Positions 33,255 to 46,784 of a DNA stretch of 64,000 nt are shown piece after piece (the stretch's first letter is position 1; each line of letters begins with the position of its first letter). The position numbers and the translations under genes are program-made. Origin of the DNA: Impatiens glandulifera (lineage: Eukaryota; Streptophyta; Magnoliopsida; Ericales; Balsaminaceae); contig NC_061864.1 in assembly GCF_907164915.1 (NCBI RefSeq), positions 21,116,484 to 21,180,483 on the forward strand, given 5' to 3'. The notes beneath the pieces were generated by a model. That model was not told the DNA's origin and did not search any database. It saw only the letters and a list, made by a program, of their open reading frames with translations.

Positions 33255-35429
33255 ATGGAATCCCTTCACTGGATTGCTTGTCTCTTTACGGCGGTGCTCC
33301 TCCTCATCTCCACCCAACTCCGTCGCCGGAAAACCCTTGCATTGCCGCCTGGTCCTAAACCCTGGCCCATAATCGGAAACCTTAACCTAATTGGCACCCT
33401 TCCCCACCGATCCATCCACGAACTCACACTTAAGTATGGACCGATTATGCAGCTAAGGTTCGGTTCTTTCCCTGTCGTGGTTGGCTCCTCCGTCGAGATG
33501 GCTAAGGTTTTCTTAAAGACCATGGATGTTACGTTTGTTGGTCGCCCAAACTTGGCTGCCGGAAAGTACACCACTTACAACTACTCCGACATCACGTGGT
33601 CACCCTACGGGCCATACTGGAGGCAGGCCCGTAAGATGTGCCTCATGGAACTCTTTAGCGCAAAACGGTTGGACTCGTTCGAGTTTATCCGAGTCGAGGA
33701 ATTGAACTCGCTTCTTAAAAACATGTTTAATTCGGCTGGAACATCTATTTCGCTGAAAGATCATTTGACTACTTTGAGTCTTAATATCATTAGTAGAATG
33801 GTTCTTGGAAAGAGGTAACATATTTAACTCAAATTTAATTATAAATTGATTTTGTTTATGTAACTGCAGTTTATTTATTAAAATGACACCGATTTAAAAA
33901 TTAAATTTTAAGCTTGTAAGAACCATTATTGAAATTCATAATTATACAAATCCATGCCAGTAAAAACAGAGCAATTTGGGAACAACATTGGCCCTACTTG
34001 TCTCTTATTTACTTTTTTGTTTTATTTTGAATAGAACTTAATTTCTATATCTTTTTTCTGAATTTGGAAACAATTATTTTTTATCATTTGGAATTGTATA
34101 TATTCATAGCTCGAATATGAAAATACATTTCTAAATGGGTATCACTGCAACTTAATTAGGCTTAGTTAAGTTTGAGTTATTTTAGTTTAATTTTGAAAAC
34201 TACTATTAAATCATATATTTTCTCATTGTTTAAATTATTTAATTAATTTTATTATATATATTTATATTTAATGATTTTTTAAAACCAAAATAATCTTAAT
34301 ATTTTTAATAAGGATTTTAAATTTGATTTTCGTTTTGTATTTAATAATAAGTGGTAAATTTACATTTATAGGTACCTAGATCAGGACGAGAATTCAGTGG
34401 TATCGCCTGAAGAATTCATGAAGATGTTAGATGAATTGTTCTTGCTAAACGGAGTGTTCACAATTGGCGATTCAATTCCTTGGTTGGCCTTCTTGGACTT
34501 GGAGGGATATGTGAAGAGGATGAAAATCTTGGCGAAAAAGTTTGACAAATTCCTTGAGTACGTTCTTGACGAGCACATCACCAGGAGGTCTATCGATCAT
34601 GACAAATTTGTGGCCAAAGATATGGTGGATGTGTTGCTACAACTAGCCGATGACCCGAATCTCGAGGTCAAGCTCGAAAGACACGGTGTCAAGGCTTTTA
34701 CTCAGGTACACACTTTTATATAATCGCAAATTAACACACTCACCCTTGATATATTTTTTCTAAATAAGAAGCATTAATGTGTGATTGAATTGAAAATTTC
34801 AGGATCTCTTAGCGGGTGGAACCGAGAGTTCAGCTGTGACAGTTGAATGGGCAATGTCGGAGATGTTGAAGAAGCCGGAGACCTTCCAGAAGGCACAAGA
34901 GGAGTTGGATCGCGTCATTGGCTCCAACCGATGGGTCCAAGAGAAGGATATGCCAAATCTCCCTTACATCGAGGCTATAGCAAAAGAAACTATGCGGATG
35001 CACCCAGTGGCTCCGATGCTCGTGCCTAGGGAGTCAAGGGAGGATTGCAAGGTGGCAGGCTACGACATTCCTCGAGGAACTCGAGTCCTAGTGAGCGTGT
35101 GGAGCATTGGGCGAGATCCGACACTGTGGGATGAACCAAACCAGTTTAACCCAGATAGGTTCATTGGGAAGGCAATCGACGTGAAAGGACACGATTTTGA
35201 GCTTCTTCCGTTCGGGTCTGGTAGAAGAATGTGCCCCGGCTATAGTTTAGGGCTAAAGGTGATCCAGACTAGCCTGGCTAACCTCTTGCATGGGTATAAG
35301 TGGAGTTTGCCTAATGGGATGAGTCCAGAGGACTTGAATATGGACGAGATTTTTGGCCTTTCCACTCCAAAGAAAATCCCGTTGGTGACTGTGGTTGAGC
35401 CTAGGCTTCCACACAATTTATACAAATAA
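33255..35429 (+). CDS. Cytochrome P450, CYP71 clan, CYP92A-like (copy 2)
   Basis: Exons 33255-33814, 34372-34705 and 34803-35429 have the same lengths as copy 1 (560, 334 and 627 nt) and give 506 residues. Against copy 1 there are five amino-acid changes: T136A, N192D, E264D, K327Q and D477N, all outside the catalytic motifs. Eighteen synonymous changes are scattered over the exons. Membrane anchor, proline hinge, WRQAR, AGGTES, ExxR, FNPDRF and the haem loop with C442 are all intact, so this copy should be an active enzyme with the same or a very similar substrate. Intron 1 is shorter (557 bp). Intron 2 is unusually diverged. Expression control is likely shared, since the promoter region is also duplicated. 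Confidence 0.92.
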
Positions 35430-35756
35430 TTAATAATATCATATTAATTAATTAAATGCACCTTGTAAGACCTATAATATATATAGGTTATAAATAAATT
35501 CTATTATATGAGTTTGATGGATTGTTTATCCCAATAGTTTGATGGTTTTTTTTTACGGAAAAAATAATTAAAAATAAATCAATTTTTTTGATTATTTATC
35601 TAACACAAAATGATAAATAATATTTTTTATATTGAAAATATAGTTTTAGCTCATTAATAATAAAAAAAGGTCTAATGTTATTTGTGAATTTAAAAAAAAA
35701 ACTATTATTTAAAATTTTTTATTAGTTATATACAAAAACATGCCTACACAAAATTA
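35430..35756. other. P450 copy 2 3' region
   Basis: AT-rich 3' UTR and downstream DNA, nearly identical to 5910-6236 apart from small indels. No gene seen. Confidence 0.5.
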
Positions 35757-36685
35757 GGGGTGTAAACGAGTCGAGTCGAGTATCATACTACTCGAACTCG
35801 ATAGAGTATCAAAATTTATATTCGAATTTGGCTTGATTACGATTCGAGCTACTCGAGCTCGAACTTAAAAAATCAAAAATTAAATTTTATTAATTAAAAT
35901 AATATTTTATAACTAACTAATATCTCAAACATAATATAATATATATTTCATAAACTACACATATATAATCACAATATTATTTAAAAATAAGAAATATAAA
36001 TATTATCACATAATTTAAAGATAATCATTTAATCACAAATATTTTATTTAAAATTATAAATAAAATTAAATATTTAAAAGATATTCATCACAAGTATTAC
36101 AAGTTTGACAATATAATGCACTAGTCTATATTGATTGTTAAATTTTACAAAATTCGAAATATAAATTAATGAAAGCAATGAACAAGATGCTCCGTTAATA
36201 GTAGAATCCAAAACATAGATGCTTCAAGTCTTTGGATTGAAAAAGAATATAAAAGATTGACGAAGGAGAAGAAAGAGAGGTGTTTGACCGTTCGAAAATT
36301 AAATGAGGAGAGAGAGAGGTTTGACCATTTGAAAATGGAATGAGAAGAGAGAGTTTGACAGTTTGAGAATGAAAGGAGGAAAAAACGAGAATGAAAGAAG
36401 AATATAGAGATAAATTTGACTATTTGGAAATGGAAGGGGAATAGAGATTAAAGGTTTGAGAATGAAAGTTGTGGAGTTTTTTTGTTTATATATTTAATAT
36501 AATATAATATATAAATATATATAACGAGCTACTCGCGAACTACTCGAAAAACAAATATAAAGCTCTATCTTGAACTCAATTTTATGATCGAACTACTCGA
36601 ACTTAACTCGAGCTCGGTCAAACTGAGTTCAAGCTAAGCTTTGACCGAGCTACTCACGAACAATTTGACCCGTTTACACCGCTAC
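35757..36685. mobile_element. hAT-like non-autonomous element (copy 2)
   Basis: Left end gggtgtaaacgagtcgag and right end cgtttacacc are slightly better preserved at the left than in copy 1. Same flanking acaaaatta/ataaaatta pair and same ctactcgaactcg subterminal repeats. No transposase. Confidence 0.6.
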
Positions 36686-36714
36686 ATAAAATTATAAATA
36701 AAACACATCAATCA

Positions 36715-37449
36715 TAAGTTGTGTGATGGTTAAAGTTGTCATCTTTCACACTCGAGACAAGAGTTCGACTCCTTAAAAATGAAAATTTAAGTAAATTATA
36801 TTTGTGGATAAGAGGCACACACTCAAGACAAGAGTTCGAATCCTTACAAATATAAATTTGACGCGGTATAAGAGGCTGGTAACATTAGATTGTGAGGTCG
36901 ATTGAGGTGATGGTTGATTTGCCGAGGGATAAGAGACCGATAATATTTGTTTGCTAAGGATAAAAGACTTGTGAAAGTGGGATTGAGATTTATGGTTGGT
37001 TTTCCGAAGGATAAGTAAAGGATCATGAGGTCACGACATTAGAAGTCGATTGAGATTGGTGGTTGGTTTAATGAGTGATAAGAGATGCCGATAATATTAG
37101 TTTTCTAAAAGGATAAGAGACTTGTGAAACAATGAAAGTGTGAGTTGGTTTGTCGAGGAATAAGAGGTCGGTAATAAAGGATCGTGAGATCACGAGATTA
37201 GAGGTCTATTAAGATTGGTTGTTGAATTGCCGATACATAAGAGACCGATAACATTGTGATTGAAATGTGGTTTACTGATGGATAAGAGGTCGATTGAGAT
37301 TTTGTGGTTGGTTTCCTAAGAGGGATAAGAGGTCAACAACATTGGTTTGCTAAGAATAAGAGACTTGTAAAATCGTGTTATTGAGATGTGGTTATCGAGA
37401 GATAAGAGACGTGTGAAAGTGTGATTGAGTTTGTTGGTTGGACTGCCGA
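36715..37449. repeat. tRNA-like head and degenerate array, left part (copy 2)
   Basis: Counterpart of 7195-7929: A-box-like gtgtgatggttaaagttg and B-box-like gagttcgactcc near 36720-36775, then the gataagagaccgataac-type array up to the CACTA element. Confidence 0.5.
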
Positions 37450-37457
37450 CACTGGTG

Positions 37458-38075
37458 AAAAAGGGGTCAAAACCAAGAGTTTTTACTCTCGGTTTTGACC
37501 CTATAACTTTCGGTATAGACACATTACCGAAGGTTTTGGTAACTCTCGTCATCCCTCGGTATTGACTCTTTCGTTAAAAACAATTGGGCATTTACCGAGA
37601 GATATCGTAGAGTTTTCGGTTTAGATACCCTAGAGTAAAACCGAAAGGTAATTGAAGAATTTTCGGTTTTTCCACAAAGAGGAAAACCGAGAGTTTTACA
37701 AAAACCTCTCGGTTTTACACCTTAGGGAAAAACCGAAAGTCTTCTATTAACTTTCGGTTTTTCTTCAAATGGAAAAACCGAGAGTTATTAGAAAACTTTC
37801 GGTTTTTCCACAAAGAGGAAAACCGAAAGTTTTCATATAACTCTCGGTTTTTCCATTTGAAGAAAAACTGAAAGTTTTTCAATTACCTTTCAGTTTTTCT
37901 TCAAATGGAAAAACCGAGAGTTGTATGAAAACTTTCGGTTTTTCTCTTTGTGGAAAAACCGAAAGTTTTCTAATAACTCTCGGTTTTCTTCAAATGGAAA
38001 AACTGAAAGTTTTACATAACTCTCGGTTTTTCCATTTGAAGAAAAACGAGAGATTTCAATATTACTTTCGATTTT
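37458..38075. repeat. Left subterminal hairpin cluster of CACTA copy 2
   Basis: Same alternation of accgagag/ctctcggt and accgaaag/ctttcggt words. The large inverted repeat (about 37773-37987) is slightly better matched than in copy 1, because the accgaaagttttcat block is complete here. Confidence 0.8.
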
Positions 38076-38300
38076 TTCCCGTAAAATTTTAAAAATGTGC
38101 TAATTATTTTGCTCGCAACCAAAACCTGTTCAGCCAAACCAATATATCAATAATAAAAGAAATGACACATACATTAAACGATCACATTAAATGATCATTA
38201 TCATTACAAAATTCGCAACCAAACTAATAATCCGAATAATCTGTTATAAATTCAAATTGACACAATTACTAATGAAAACATGTTTTGAATCGAAACAACC

Positions 38301-40041
38301 TTAGCTTGTGGGAGGAGGAGATGGTTGTTGCCTCATAAACAATTCAATTTTCTCCATTCTTGCGTTCATCTCTAACTTCTCTCTCTCCATTCTCGCATTT
38401 GTTTCTTCTTTTTCCGCTTGCATTTGTTGAATTGTGCGCATTCTTTGTTCGTCCCTCTTCTCTAGTTCCTCCAACTTGAGCTTCATTATTTGATTCTCTT
38501 CTAACAATCGCTCATTCTTTTGTTGTGAACTGTTTCCACTTCGACGATCCTCACGAAAGTGTGTGGGCCGGACGCCTGATCCCATTCCGAACACTACCCC
38601 GTGTTTTTGTTGTCCGAACACCCTCTCTGTCAATTCAAAATCAGATATTCCAGGTTCGTTACTAACAACCTCCTCCATCTCAACCTGCACAATTAAAATA
38701 AAGTATCATTTCTATAATAAAAAACTAGACATATTCAATTCACTTACAATTTTCTCTTGCACGTGTTCGTCTGGGACGGGTGTTGGGTTTTCTTTTGTCG
38801 GTTTTGGGGTACGGGTCCTCTTAAATACTTCAATGACAGACGGTGCACGTCCCATTTCTATCGCCTGTTGAAATAAATGATTTATATAATTAATAACAAT
38901 ATTTAGATTAAGTTATTACAAATAATGTACTTACCAACTATTCTTCAATTTGTGCAAACGGTCTACTTCCCGTACGATGTGGAGATTTCAGCCTCTTCAT
39001 ATTAATAATATTTGTACGACTGTTTTTCTGTATTTTAAATAAAAAATGAAGTTAAATTAATTAATATCAATTTTTATATGAATTATGAAACCGCACCTTA
39101 AATTTTTCCTTGAAGAAATGGTTGCGGCACACAAACTCCCAATCATCTCGATCGTAGTCTGGTGGAGGATTAGCCAGTACCGCCGCCTCGTCTCCTTTAT
39201 GGACGCGGATATATGCCTTGTTCAAATCTGACCGCCATCTATCCCATATCTGATTGGCGTGTCCCAATCCGGTCTTTCGAAAAGACTCAATATCACCATT
39301 AATAGCTTCGAACGGATCCTTAAAAAATAACATCCAAATGTTAAAAATAATTATTAATGATGTAATGTATAATCAAGTAATAAGTATTACCTTGATAGCA
39401 GTCCAAATTGAATCCAATTGGTCTGTACTTAATGCCTTCCACTTTAGAAGACGGTGTGAGACGGCTGCGGGGTCCCGGATAATCGACCCCACATGTCTAG
39501 ACCACCGTGTTCTTCCCACGTCTGTACCTCCTGGCCTCCCATCCTTCTCTCTAAACGTAAGAGGAATCCTTGTCCCCGCTACCCTCTTAGACAACGCAAT
39601 ATTCTTGTTCTTCCCCCGTCTCTTGCGGGCAGAAGATTCTTCAAAATTATCAAAATCATAATTAGATATGTGAATCAATTGAAACAATAACTAATTTGTA
39701 AACGAGTTACCTGTCGATGATGGGTCGGGAGTGAAACCGTGCTCCTCCTCCTCCTCATCCTCCTCGATAGGCTCCTCGAGACCCTCGTCTTCAGCCACAT
39801 CATCATCCACCATATCAGCAAACGTGCTCTCTATAAACTCTTCGAGCTCCGTAGCCTCAACATTCTCGTCTATTGGGGGAGCAGTAGCTATCAGGACCAC
39901 AACAATAGGTGGTTAGTCTCTAGAAGACGATCCTCGGATCCTTAAGGTCTCTGATTGGGCAAGTAGGTTTTGGTAGCTTTTATCCAATTTCTTGGGTATT
40001 TTCCTTATACTCTTCCAAGTTGTTTTAGGACCTTCAGACAT
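38301..40041 (-). pseudogene. TNPA-like CACTA protein, two stops (copy 2)
   Basis: The six-exon layout is as in copy 1, with start at 40041 and stop at 38301. Exon 1 has a CAA-to-TAA change (minus strand, 39914-39912), which also deletes the long open frame there. Exon 4 has a stop TAG at 38940-38938, where copy 1 has AAG. The exon 6 acceptor is a normal AG here, unlike copy 1. The coiled-coil exon (38301-38684) remains open. Unless read from an internal start, no DNA-binding protein can be made. Confidence 0.8.
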
Positions 40042-40147
40042 TCTTAATGCACACCATTAATAAAAATGAGTTAATAATTGACATAAAGTAGTAATAAGAA
40101 TGAATATAAAGTAAAAAACATAAATCTACCTAATTAATTAATCTGAA

Positions 40148-43100
40148 CTATATGTTTGTAAACCGCGGTTTTATTTTTGTCACAATCTTCCAACCGGGTC
40201 GGGCTGACATATCAGGGGCGTAGAATACTTGTTTCGCTTGACTCGCCAATATATACGGGTCTTGACTTTGGGTTTTCAAAATTCGGTTTACATTTACACT
40301 TACGAAGCCATATTTATCCACTTTCACTCCTAGTTCCCCCGAGTGTGTATCAAACCACTTACACTTGAATAAAACAACTCGTTTGTGAGAAAAATATTGT
40401 ACTTCAATTATATCCGTTAAAACTCTGTAGTATGACATAGTTTCAGACCCGTTGTATCCCTCAACAACCACCCCACTATTTTGAGTGGTCAAACCTTCGT
40501 CGTGTTTTTCTGTACAGAATTTGTATCCGTTTACTTTACACCAAACGTACATAGACGAGTACATACTTGGACATTCTCCTAAGATCTTGAGGTCTCTTGA
40601 TATGTCGTTAAATTCTGCTAAATGGGCGACCTATATATGTATCTGAAATGAAGTTGTTAAAATGAATAAAAAGAGTTAGGATATATGGTTTATAATTTAC
40701 TCACTCGATGCTTGAAATATGCGGCAAACGTTTCTCCACTGGACTCGTTGTTATTACAATACTGCATATAATCTCTGCAAATAGATCGAATATTAAATAG
40801 CACACTCTTTAATGCTAATTAGTAACAACAACATAGAATCTTACATGTAAAAAGGTTTTGCTTCGGGACAATTTTTCAAAATGTAAGAATGAACTGTCAC
40901 TCGATCGATATAATCCAAGTTGTATATTTTTCCGTTAGATAGGTCTTCCAACGATGCAAATATTGAAATGCCCGAGATTTCAGGTTGTGCATTTTCTTGC
41001 TCTTCTTCCTCCATATACCTGGCACATAAACTAATACTCTCATTAACAAGATAGCTCTCGCTTATAGAGGCTTCGGGGTGGTTATTATTTCGCAAATATA
41101 TTTTCATTGTACACATGTAATGTTCAAACGGATACATCCATCGATACTGAACATGTCCTCCAAGCAAAGCCTCAAATGACAAGTGAACCGAGAGAAATCA
41201 TTTCAAATTTGCAAAGTGTCAATGTAATATCTGTGTACAATTGTTCGAGGTCCTCTTGAATCAACTCTTTGAAGCACAACAACCGAAAGAAACGAGACAA
41301 ATTTACTAACGTATCATACACATTATCTGGAAGTAATCCACGAGTTGCTAAAGGAATAAGATATTCCAATAAAATGTGACAATCATGACTCTTTAATCCC
41401 GAAATCTTTTTCTCTTTCAAATTTACACAACCGTCGATATTTGAGCAAAAACCATCAGGCAACTTGAGATCTTTCAAGAAGTTACAAAGACGTTTTTTAT
41501 TTTCGGATGTCAAAGTGAAAAGCGCTTCTGGATAATGAACAACTCTTTCATCATTTATAGGATGTAACCATGATTTTATGCCTAAGAGTTGTAAGTCTTT
41601 ACGGGCTTTAGGACCATCTTTAGTCTTCTCTTTCACATTCATTATTGTTCCCAATACGTTATCACAAATATTTTTCTCAATATGCATCACATCCAAATTA
41701 TGTCTCAATAATAGTGATTTCCAATAAGGCAAACAGAAGAAAATGCTAAGTTTGTTCCAATTGTCTCCCCGCGTTTCATGATATATCTTAGTTCTCTTGC
41801 TCAGATCCGTACTAAGAATTATGTCTTCTAGGTCTCGTGTTTGCTCGTAACTTTCTTGCCCCGTTAACAATCTAGGGGGATCTCTATAATCAGTTCGACC
41901 ATTAAACGACTCTTTATCCCTTATGTATTTGTGCTTCAGTGGAAGGAAGCGTCTATGACCCAAGTAACATTGTTTGGAACCATGAACCAATCGAAGAGAT
42001 ACTGTGTCGTTGTTACAACAAGGACAGTCGAATTTACCTTTCGTACTCCAGCCTGATAAATTCGCGTAGGCGGGAAAGTCGTTAATGGTCCACAACAACG
42101 CCGCTCGCATGTAAAGTATTGCGAGGTGTGTGCATCAAACATTTTCACACCAGTTTGCCACAGTTCATGCAACTTTTCGATCAATGGCTGGAGAAATATG
42201 TCAATTGCATCTCCCGGACTCTTTGGACCCGGAATTAACATAGATAAAATGAAATTGCTAGAATCCATGCAAGTCGTGGGTGACACATTATAAGGAACGA
42301 GAATAACCGGCCAAACACTGTATGATTTTTTCCCATTTACAAATGGTTGAAACCCATCGCTTGATAAACCCAGTCTTACGTTTCGAGATTCCGACGCAAA
42401 ATCTTTATAATTTTCATCAAACATTTTCCAAGTTAAGGAATTAGCGGGATGTCTCAACGTATCACTATCAACTCTTCCTTCTTTATGCCATCTCATCATT
42501 GGAGCCGTTTTTGAGGACATGTATAGTCTTTGCAGTCTTGGTATTAATAGGAAAATATCTCAACACCTTTTTTGGAATGAATTTCTCATTTTGCTTCTCT
42601 CGAACTGTACCACTTGTTTGGTCGACTTTCCATCTTGAAAGACCGCAAACTCTACAAGAATCTTCATTTTTGTCGTCCTTCCAAAATAACATACAGTTGT
42701 TCTTACATGCGTCTATCTTGTCATATTTAAGCCCGATATCAGTAATGAATTTTTTACTTTCGTAGTATGAGTTTGGCAATTGAGCGTCAATCGGTAATAT
42801 GTAGTCTTTAAGCAGACGCAGCAACATATCGAACGAAGAATTTGTCCATTGACATACATTTTTTATGTGAAGTAGTTTCAGTAGTGCCGATGATTTCGTT
42901 ATTCGAGCACCTTCATACAATGGCCGTTTGCAATCATCAAGCAATTTATAAAATATATGCGCATCTTCGACTGGTTTATCGTTGCTCGGGACATCATTAA
43001 CGTTGGGGAACATATCGTTTATAAATTCGTGCATATAACGTTCTTCATTGACCTCTTCATTAACTGTATTATTCATCTCCGGTCTCGCATCGTTGAATTC

Positions 43101-43442
43101 CTGTACGGCATCCTCCGACTGATCATCGTCATCATCATCATCATCATCATCATCTAAGTCATCGACATCTTCATCGACATCGTCATTAACCACTTGAGTA
43201 GTACGTCTATTTTCTCCATGAAAATACCAATACTCATAATGAACATTTATTCCATAAATGATGAGCTGAGTCTTCACTTCGTCTATTTCCATAAACGGCG
43301 TGTTCAAGCATTTCACACAGGGACATTTCACAGTTTGTCGGGATGTATTCCTAACAGCATACTCGAGGAATTTGTCAACACCTTCCTCGTAATCTGGATG
43401 ATCTCGACGTAAGGTCATCCAACTTTTATCGGGTACTTCCAT
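40148..43442 (-). pseudogene. TNPD-like CACTA transposase (tnp2), broken (copy 2)
   Basis: Start MEVPDKSWM at 43442. The transposase-associated domain and acidic linker are followed by KKVLRYFP, where one extra base near 42550 shifts the frame. The tnp2 core then runs to about 41936, and the longest frame, 42110-41172 (MRAALLWTINDFPAYANLSG to the DUF4218 start), is open across the site that is broken in copy 1. A frame break near 41175 inside DUF4218 is shared with copy 1. DUF4216 (40564-40148, FKCKWFDTHSGE, ASQAKQVFYAPD, KIKPRF) is intact here. It is less damaged than copy 1 but still not a complete gene. Confidence 0.85.
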
Positions 43443-43539
43443 ATTTCTAATAAAATGGAAAACAACCCGCATTAGACTAATCCAATCTAATTAAGTCTAA
43501 TTTACTTAATTAGACTTTCATTTATCTTATAATAAATCT

Positions 43540-45695
43540 AACCTAAAATCAAATCTAATCCAACAATATTTCAATCATACCTAAAATCCAATCTAATCAA
43601 AACAATGCAATTCTCACCTAAAATATAATTCATTCATACATAATTAATAGGAAAAAAACTCACTTAGACGTATGTACTTGTACAACTAGTTCACTTAGAC
43701 GTATGTACTAATAAAAAGTCATTTAAACATATGTACTATCAAAAATTGGCTCATTTAGCCTATTTTAATAACCATGGTTAACTTTTATTTTTAAATTTAT
43801 ATATTTATTAATTAAATATTAATATATTTTCTCTCTCTTCTCTTTTTATTTATTATTTCATTTATTACTAATAAATAACCCTTTATTTTTTTATTTTTTA
43901 TAATTTTTTATTATTTTTATATGATTGTTTATGATTGATTATTTTAATTTTATTTTATATATATATACACGAGCATTCATCATTAATTATTTTAACTCTA
44001 TATTTCTTCTTCTTTTTTATATATATATTTTTTTATATTTACATTAATTATTAATTATTTTAAATTTGTTTATCCCAATAATTGAATATAATAATAAAAA
44101 TTCTTTCAACAATAAATTAATTAATAATTAAGAATTGGATAATAATAAAAACTCATTCATCAAACACCAAAACAGTAATAATCAAATATTAGGCAAAACA
44201 ATTCATTTACTACTAATATAAATCGTGAATAAAAATTAAATAAAAATTATTAATTTTATTTTTATTTATATTAAACTAAATAAAAAAACCCTTTTTTATT
44301 TTTATTATATTAAATTAAATAAGAAAAAACCCTTCAAAAAAAATATTACAGTAAAACATAAAATTCATAAATAAGTTGTTAAATTTTTTTAAAAAAATGA
44401 GAATTTAAGAAATATGAGAAATAAAAACTAATAAAAAAAGATGAAATATAAAATAAAAATTAATATTAAAATAATAAAAAATTTAAGAATAAAATAAATT
44501 ACCTAGTTTAATTAATGAAAAAGAAAGAGAGAGAAAATATATTAATATTTAATTAATAAATATATAAATTTAAAAATAAAAGTTAACTATGGTTACTAAA
44601 AAAAGGCTAAATGAGCTAATTTTTGATAGTACATATGTTTAAATGACCTTTTATTAGTACATACGTCTAAATGAGCTAGTTGTACAAGTACATACGTCTA
44701 AGTGAGCTTTTTTCCTAATTAATACCTAACTTAAAATCAAATCTAATTCAACATTATTTCAATCATACACAATTCATACCTAAAATCCAATGTAATCAAA
44801 ACAATGCAATTCTCACATAAAATCTAATCATTCATACATAATTAATACCTAACTTAAAATCAAATCTAATTCAACACTATTTCAATCATACACAATTCAT
44901 ACCTAAAATTCAATCTAATCAAAACAATGCAATTCTCACCTAAAATATAATTCATTCATACATAATTAATACCTAACTTAAAATTAAATCTAATTCAACT
45001 TTATTTCAATCATACACAATTCATACCTAAAATCCAATCTAATCAAAACAATGCAATTCTCACCTAAAATATAATTCATTCATACATAATTAATACCTAA
45101 CTTAAAATCAAATCTAATTCAACATTATTTCAATCATACACAATTCATACCTAAAATCCAATGTAATCAAAACAATGCAATTCTCACATAAAATCTAATC
45201 ATTCATACATAATTAATACTCAACTTAAAATCAAATCTAATTCAACACTATTTCAATCAAACACAATTCATACCTAAAATTCAATCTAATCAAAACAATG
45301 CAATTCTCACCTAACATATAATTCATTCATACATAATTAATACCTAACTTAAAATCAAATCTAATTCAACTTTATTTCAATCATACACAATTCATACCTA
45401 AAATCCAATCTAATCAAAACAATGCAATTCTCGCCTAAAATATAATTCATTCATACATAATTAATACCTAACTTAAAATCAAATTTAATTCAACATTATT
45501 CCAATCATACACAATTCATACCTAAAATCCAATCTAATCAAAACAATGCAATTCTCACCTAAAATCTAATTCATTCATACAAAATTCATACCTAACTTTA
45601 AATCAAATCTAATCCAACACTATTTCAATCATACACAATTCAATTTATACCTAAAATCCAATCTAATCCAAACAATTCAATTCTAATTCATTCAT
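43540..45695. repeat. ~122-126 bp minisatellite, 8 units, split by an insertion (copy 2)
   Basis: The landmark aatgcaattctcac occurs at about 43607, then at 44804, 44925, 45049, 45173, 45297, 45421 and 45545. The inserted element at 43650-44715 lies between the first and second units. Unit count equals copy 1. Confidence 0.85.
43650..44715. mobile_element. Mutator-like element with long inverted ends, present only in copy 2
   Basis: The 1,066-bp insertion begins ggaaaaaaactcacttagac and ends with its inverse, gtctaagtgagcttttttcc. The inverted arms run about 190 bp each (to about 43840 and from about 44520) and contain three direct copies of a cacttagacgtatgtact-like word. It is flanked by a perfect 9-bp duplication, taattaata, at 43641-43649 and 44716-44724. 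Copy 1 has the empty site. A 9-bp duplication with long inverted ends fits a non-autonomous Mutator-like element. The interior is AT-rich and codes for nothing. Confidence 0.85.
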
Positions 45696-45764
45696 TCATT
45701 CAATTCAATTCATTCAAATATTATTAAAAACATTTAAAACTTACCTTATTTAGCAGTTGTGCCG

Positions 45765-46765
45765 GCGACGACGGTGGAGGAGGCGGCTGAAGGCGGAGGA
45801 AGCTCGACGATCTTCAATATACGGTGGATAAAACCTGATAACAATAAATATAATCAAACTCAATATAAAACATATTATACATAAATGTAACTCAATATAA
45901 CCAAAAACAAACTACAATCAAACCAACATTAAACCAATCTAACCTAAATCAAACCAAAATCTAACCTCAATCAAACCAGCATCAAACCAACATTAAACCA
46001 ATTTAACCTAAATCAAACCTCAATCAAACCAAAATCAAAGCAACATCAAACCAATCTAACCTAACTCAAACCTCAATCAAACCAAAATCAAACCAACATC
46101 AAACCAATCTACCCTATATCAAACCAAAATCAAACCTCAATCAAACCAAAATCAAACCAACATCAAACCAATCCAACCTAAATCAAACCAACATCAAACC
46201 AATCTAACCTAAATCAAACCAAAATCATACTTCAATTAAACCAAAATCAAACCAATCTAAACTAAATCAAACAAAAATCAAACCATAATCCTAAATTAAA
46301 CAAAATCTAACATAAATCAACCTAAACCCAACAATTCCAAAACAAATCTAACAAATCAATCATTCAAACAGATTCAATCATACCAATTGATTCAATCAGA
46401 TTCAATAATAACATTAAAAATTCCTAAATCTAACAAATCCTAAAAACTAACCCTAAAATCTAACATATATAACACTAATATATATAAATAAACCTGAAAT
46501 CCAAGAACTGACCTTCAATCGTCGGCGGAGGCACGACTGAGGCGCGGCGGCAGATCTTCAACCGGATCCGCGACAAATCTTCAACCGTTGGCGGCTTCAA
46601 GAGGGCGGCGTCTTGGCGGCTTCGTCTTCTACGGGGCGACGTCGTCTTCTTCAGCCGGAGAGTGTCGGATGCGGGAGGCGGCGAGTCTTGTAGGCGGCGC
46701 TGGCGAAGAGAAGCGGCAGGAGAGAGATAGAGAAGAAAAAACGGGGAAGAGAGAAAGAAGGGTTT
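45765..46765 (-). promoter_or_regulatory. GC-rich leader / 5' region of the TNP unit (copy 2)
   Basis: Matches 15160-16155, with a 20-30 bp extra GC-rich piece near 46611-46640. A plus-strand open frame of 63 codons over the second island is not believable as a gene: it runs antisense to the element and is pure GC-rich repeat. Confidence 0.4.
45900..46335. repeat. CAAA-rich tandem repeat (copy 2)
   Basis: Counterpart of 15300-15720, same caaaccaacatcaaacc phrases. No gene seen. Confidence 0.75.
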
Positions 46766-46784
46766 TTTTAATTAAATAGGTGAT

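Noticed and set aside
46588..46779. 63-codon plus-strand frame in copy 2
   Set aside because: It lies in the GC-rich leader of the transposon, antisense to it, and is broken in copy 1.
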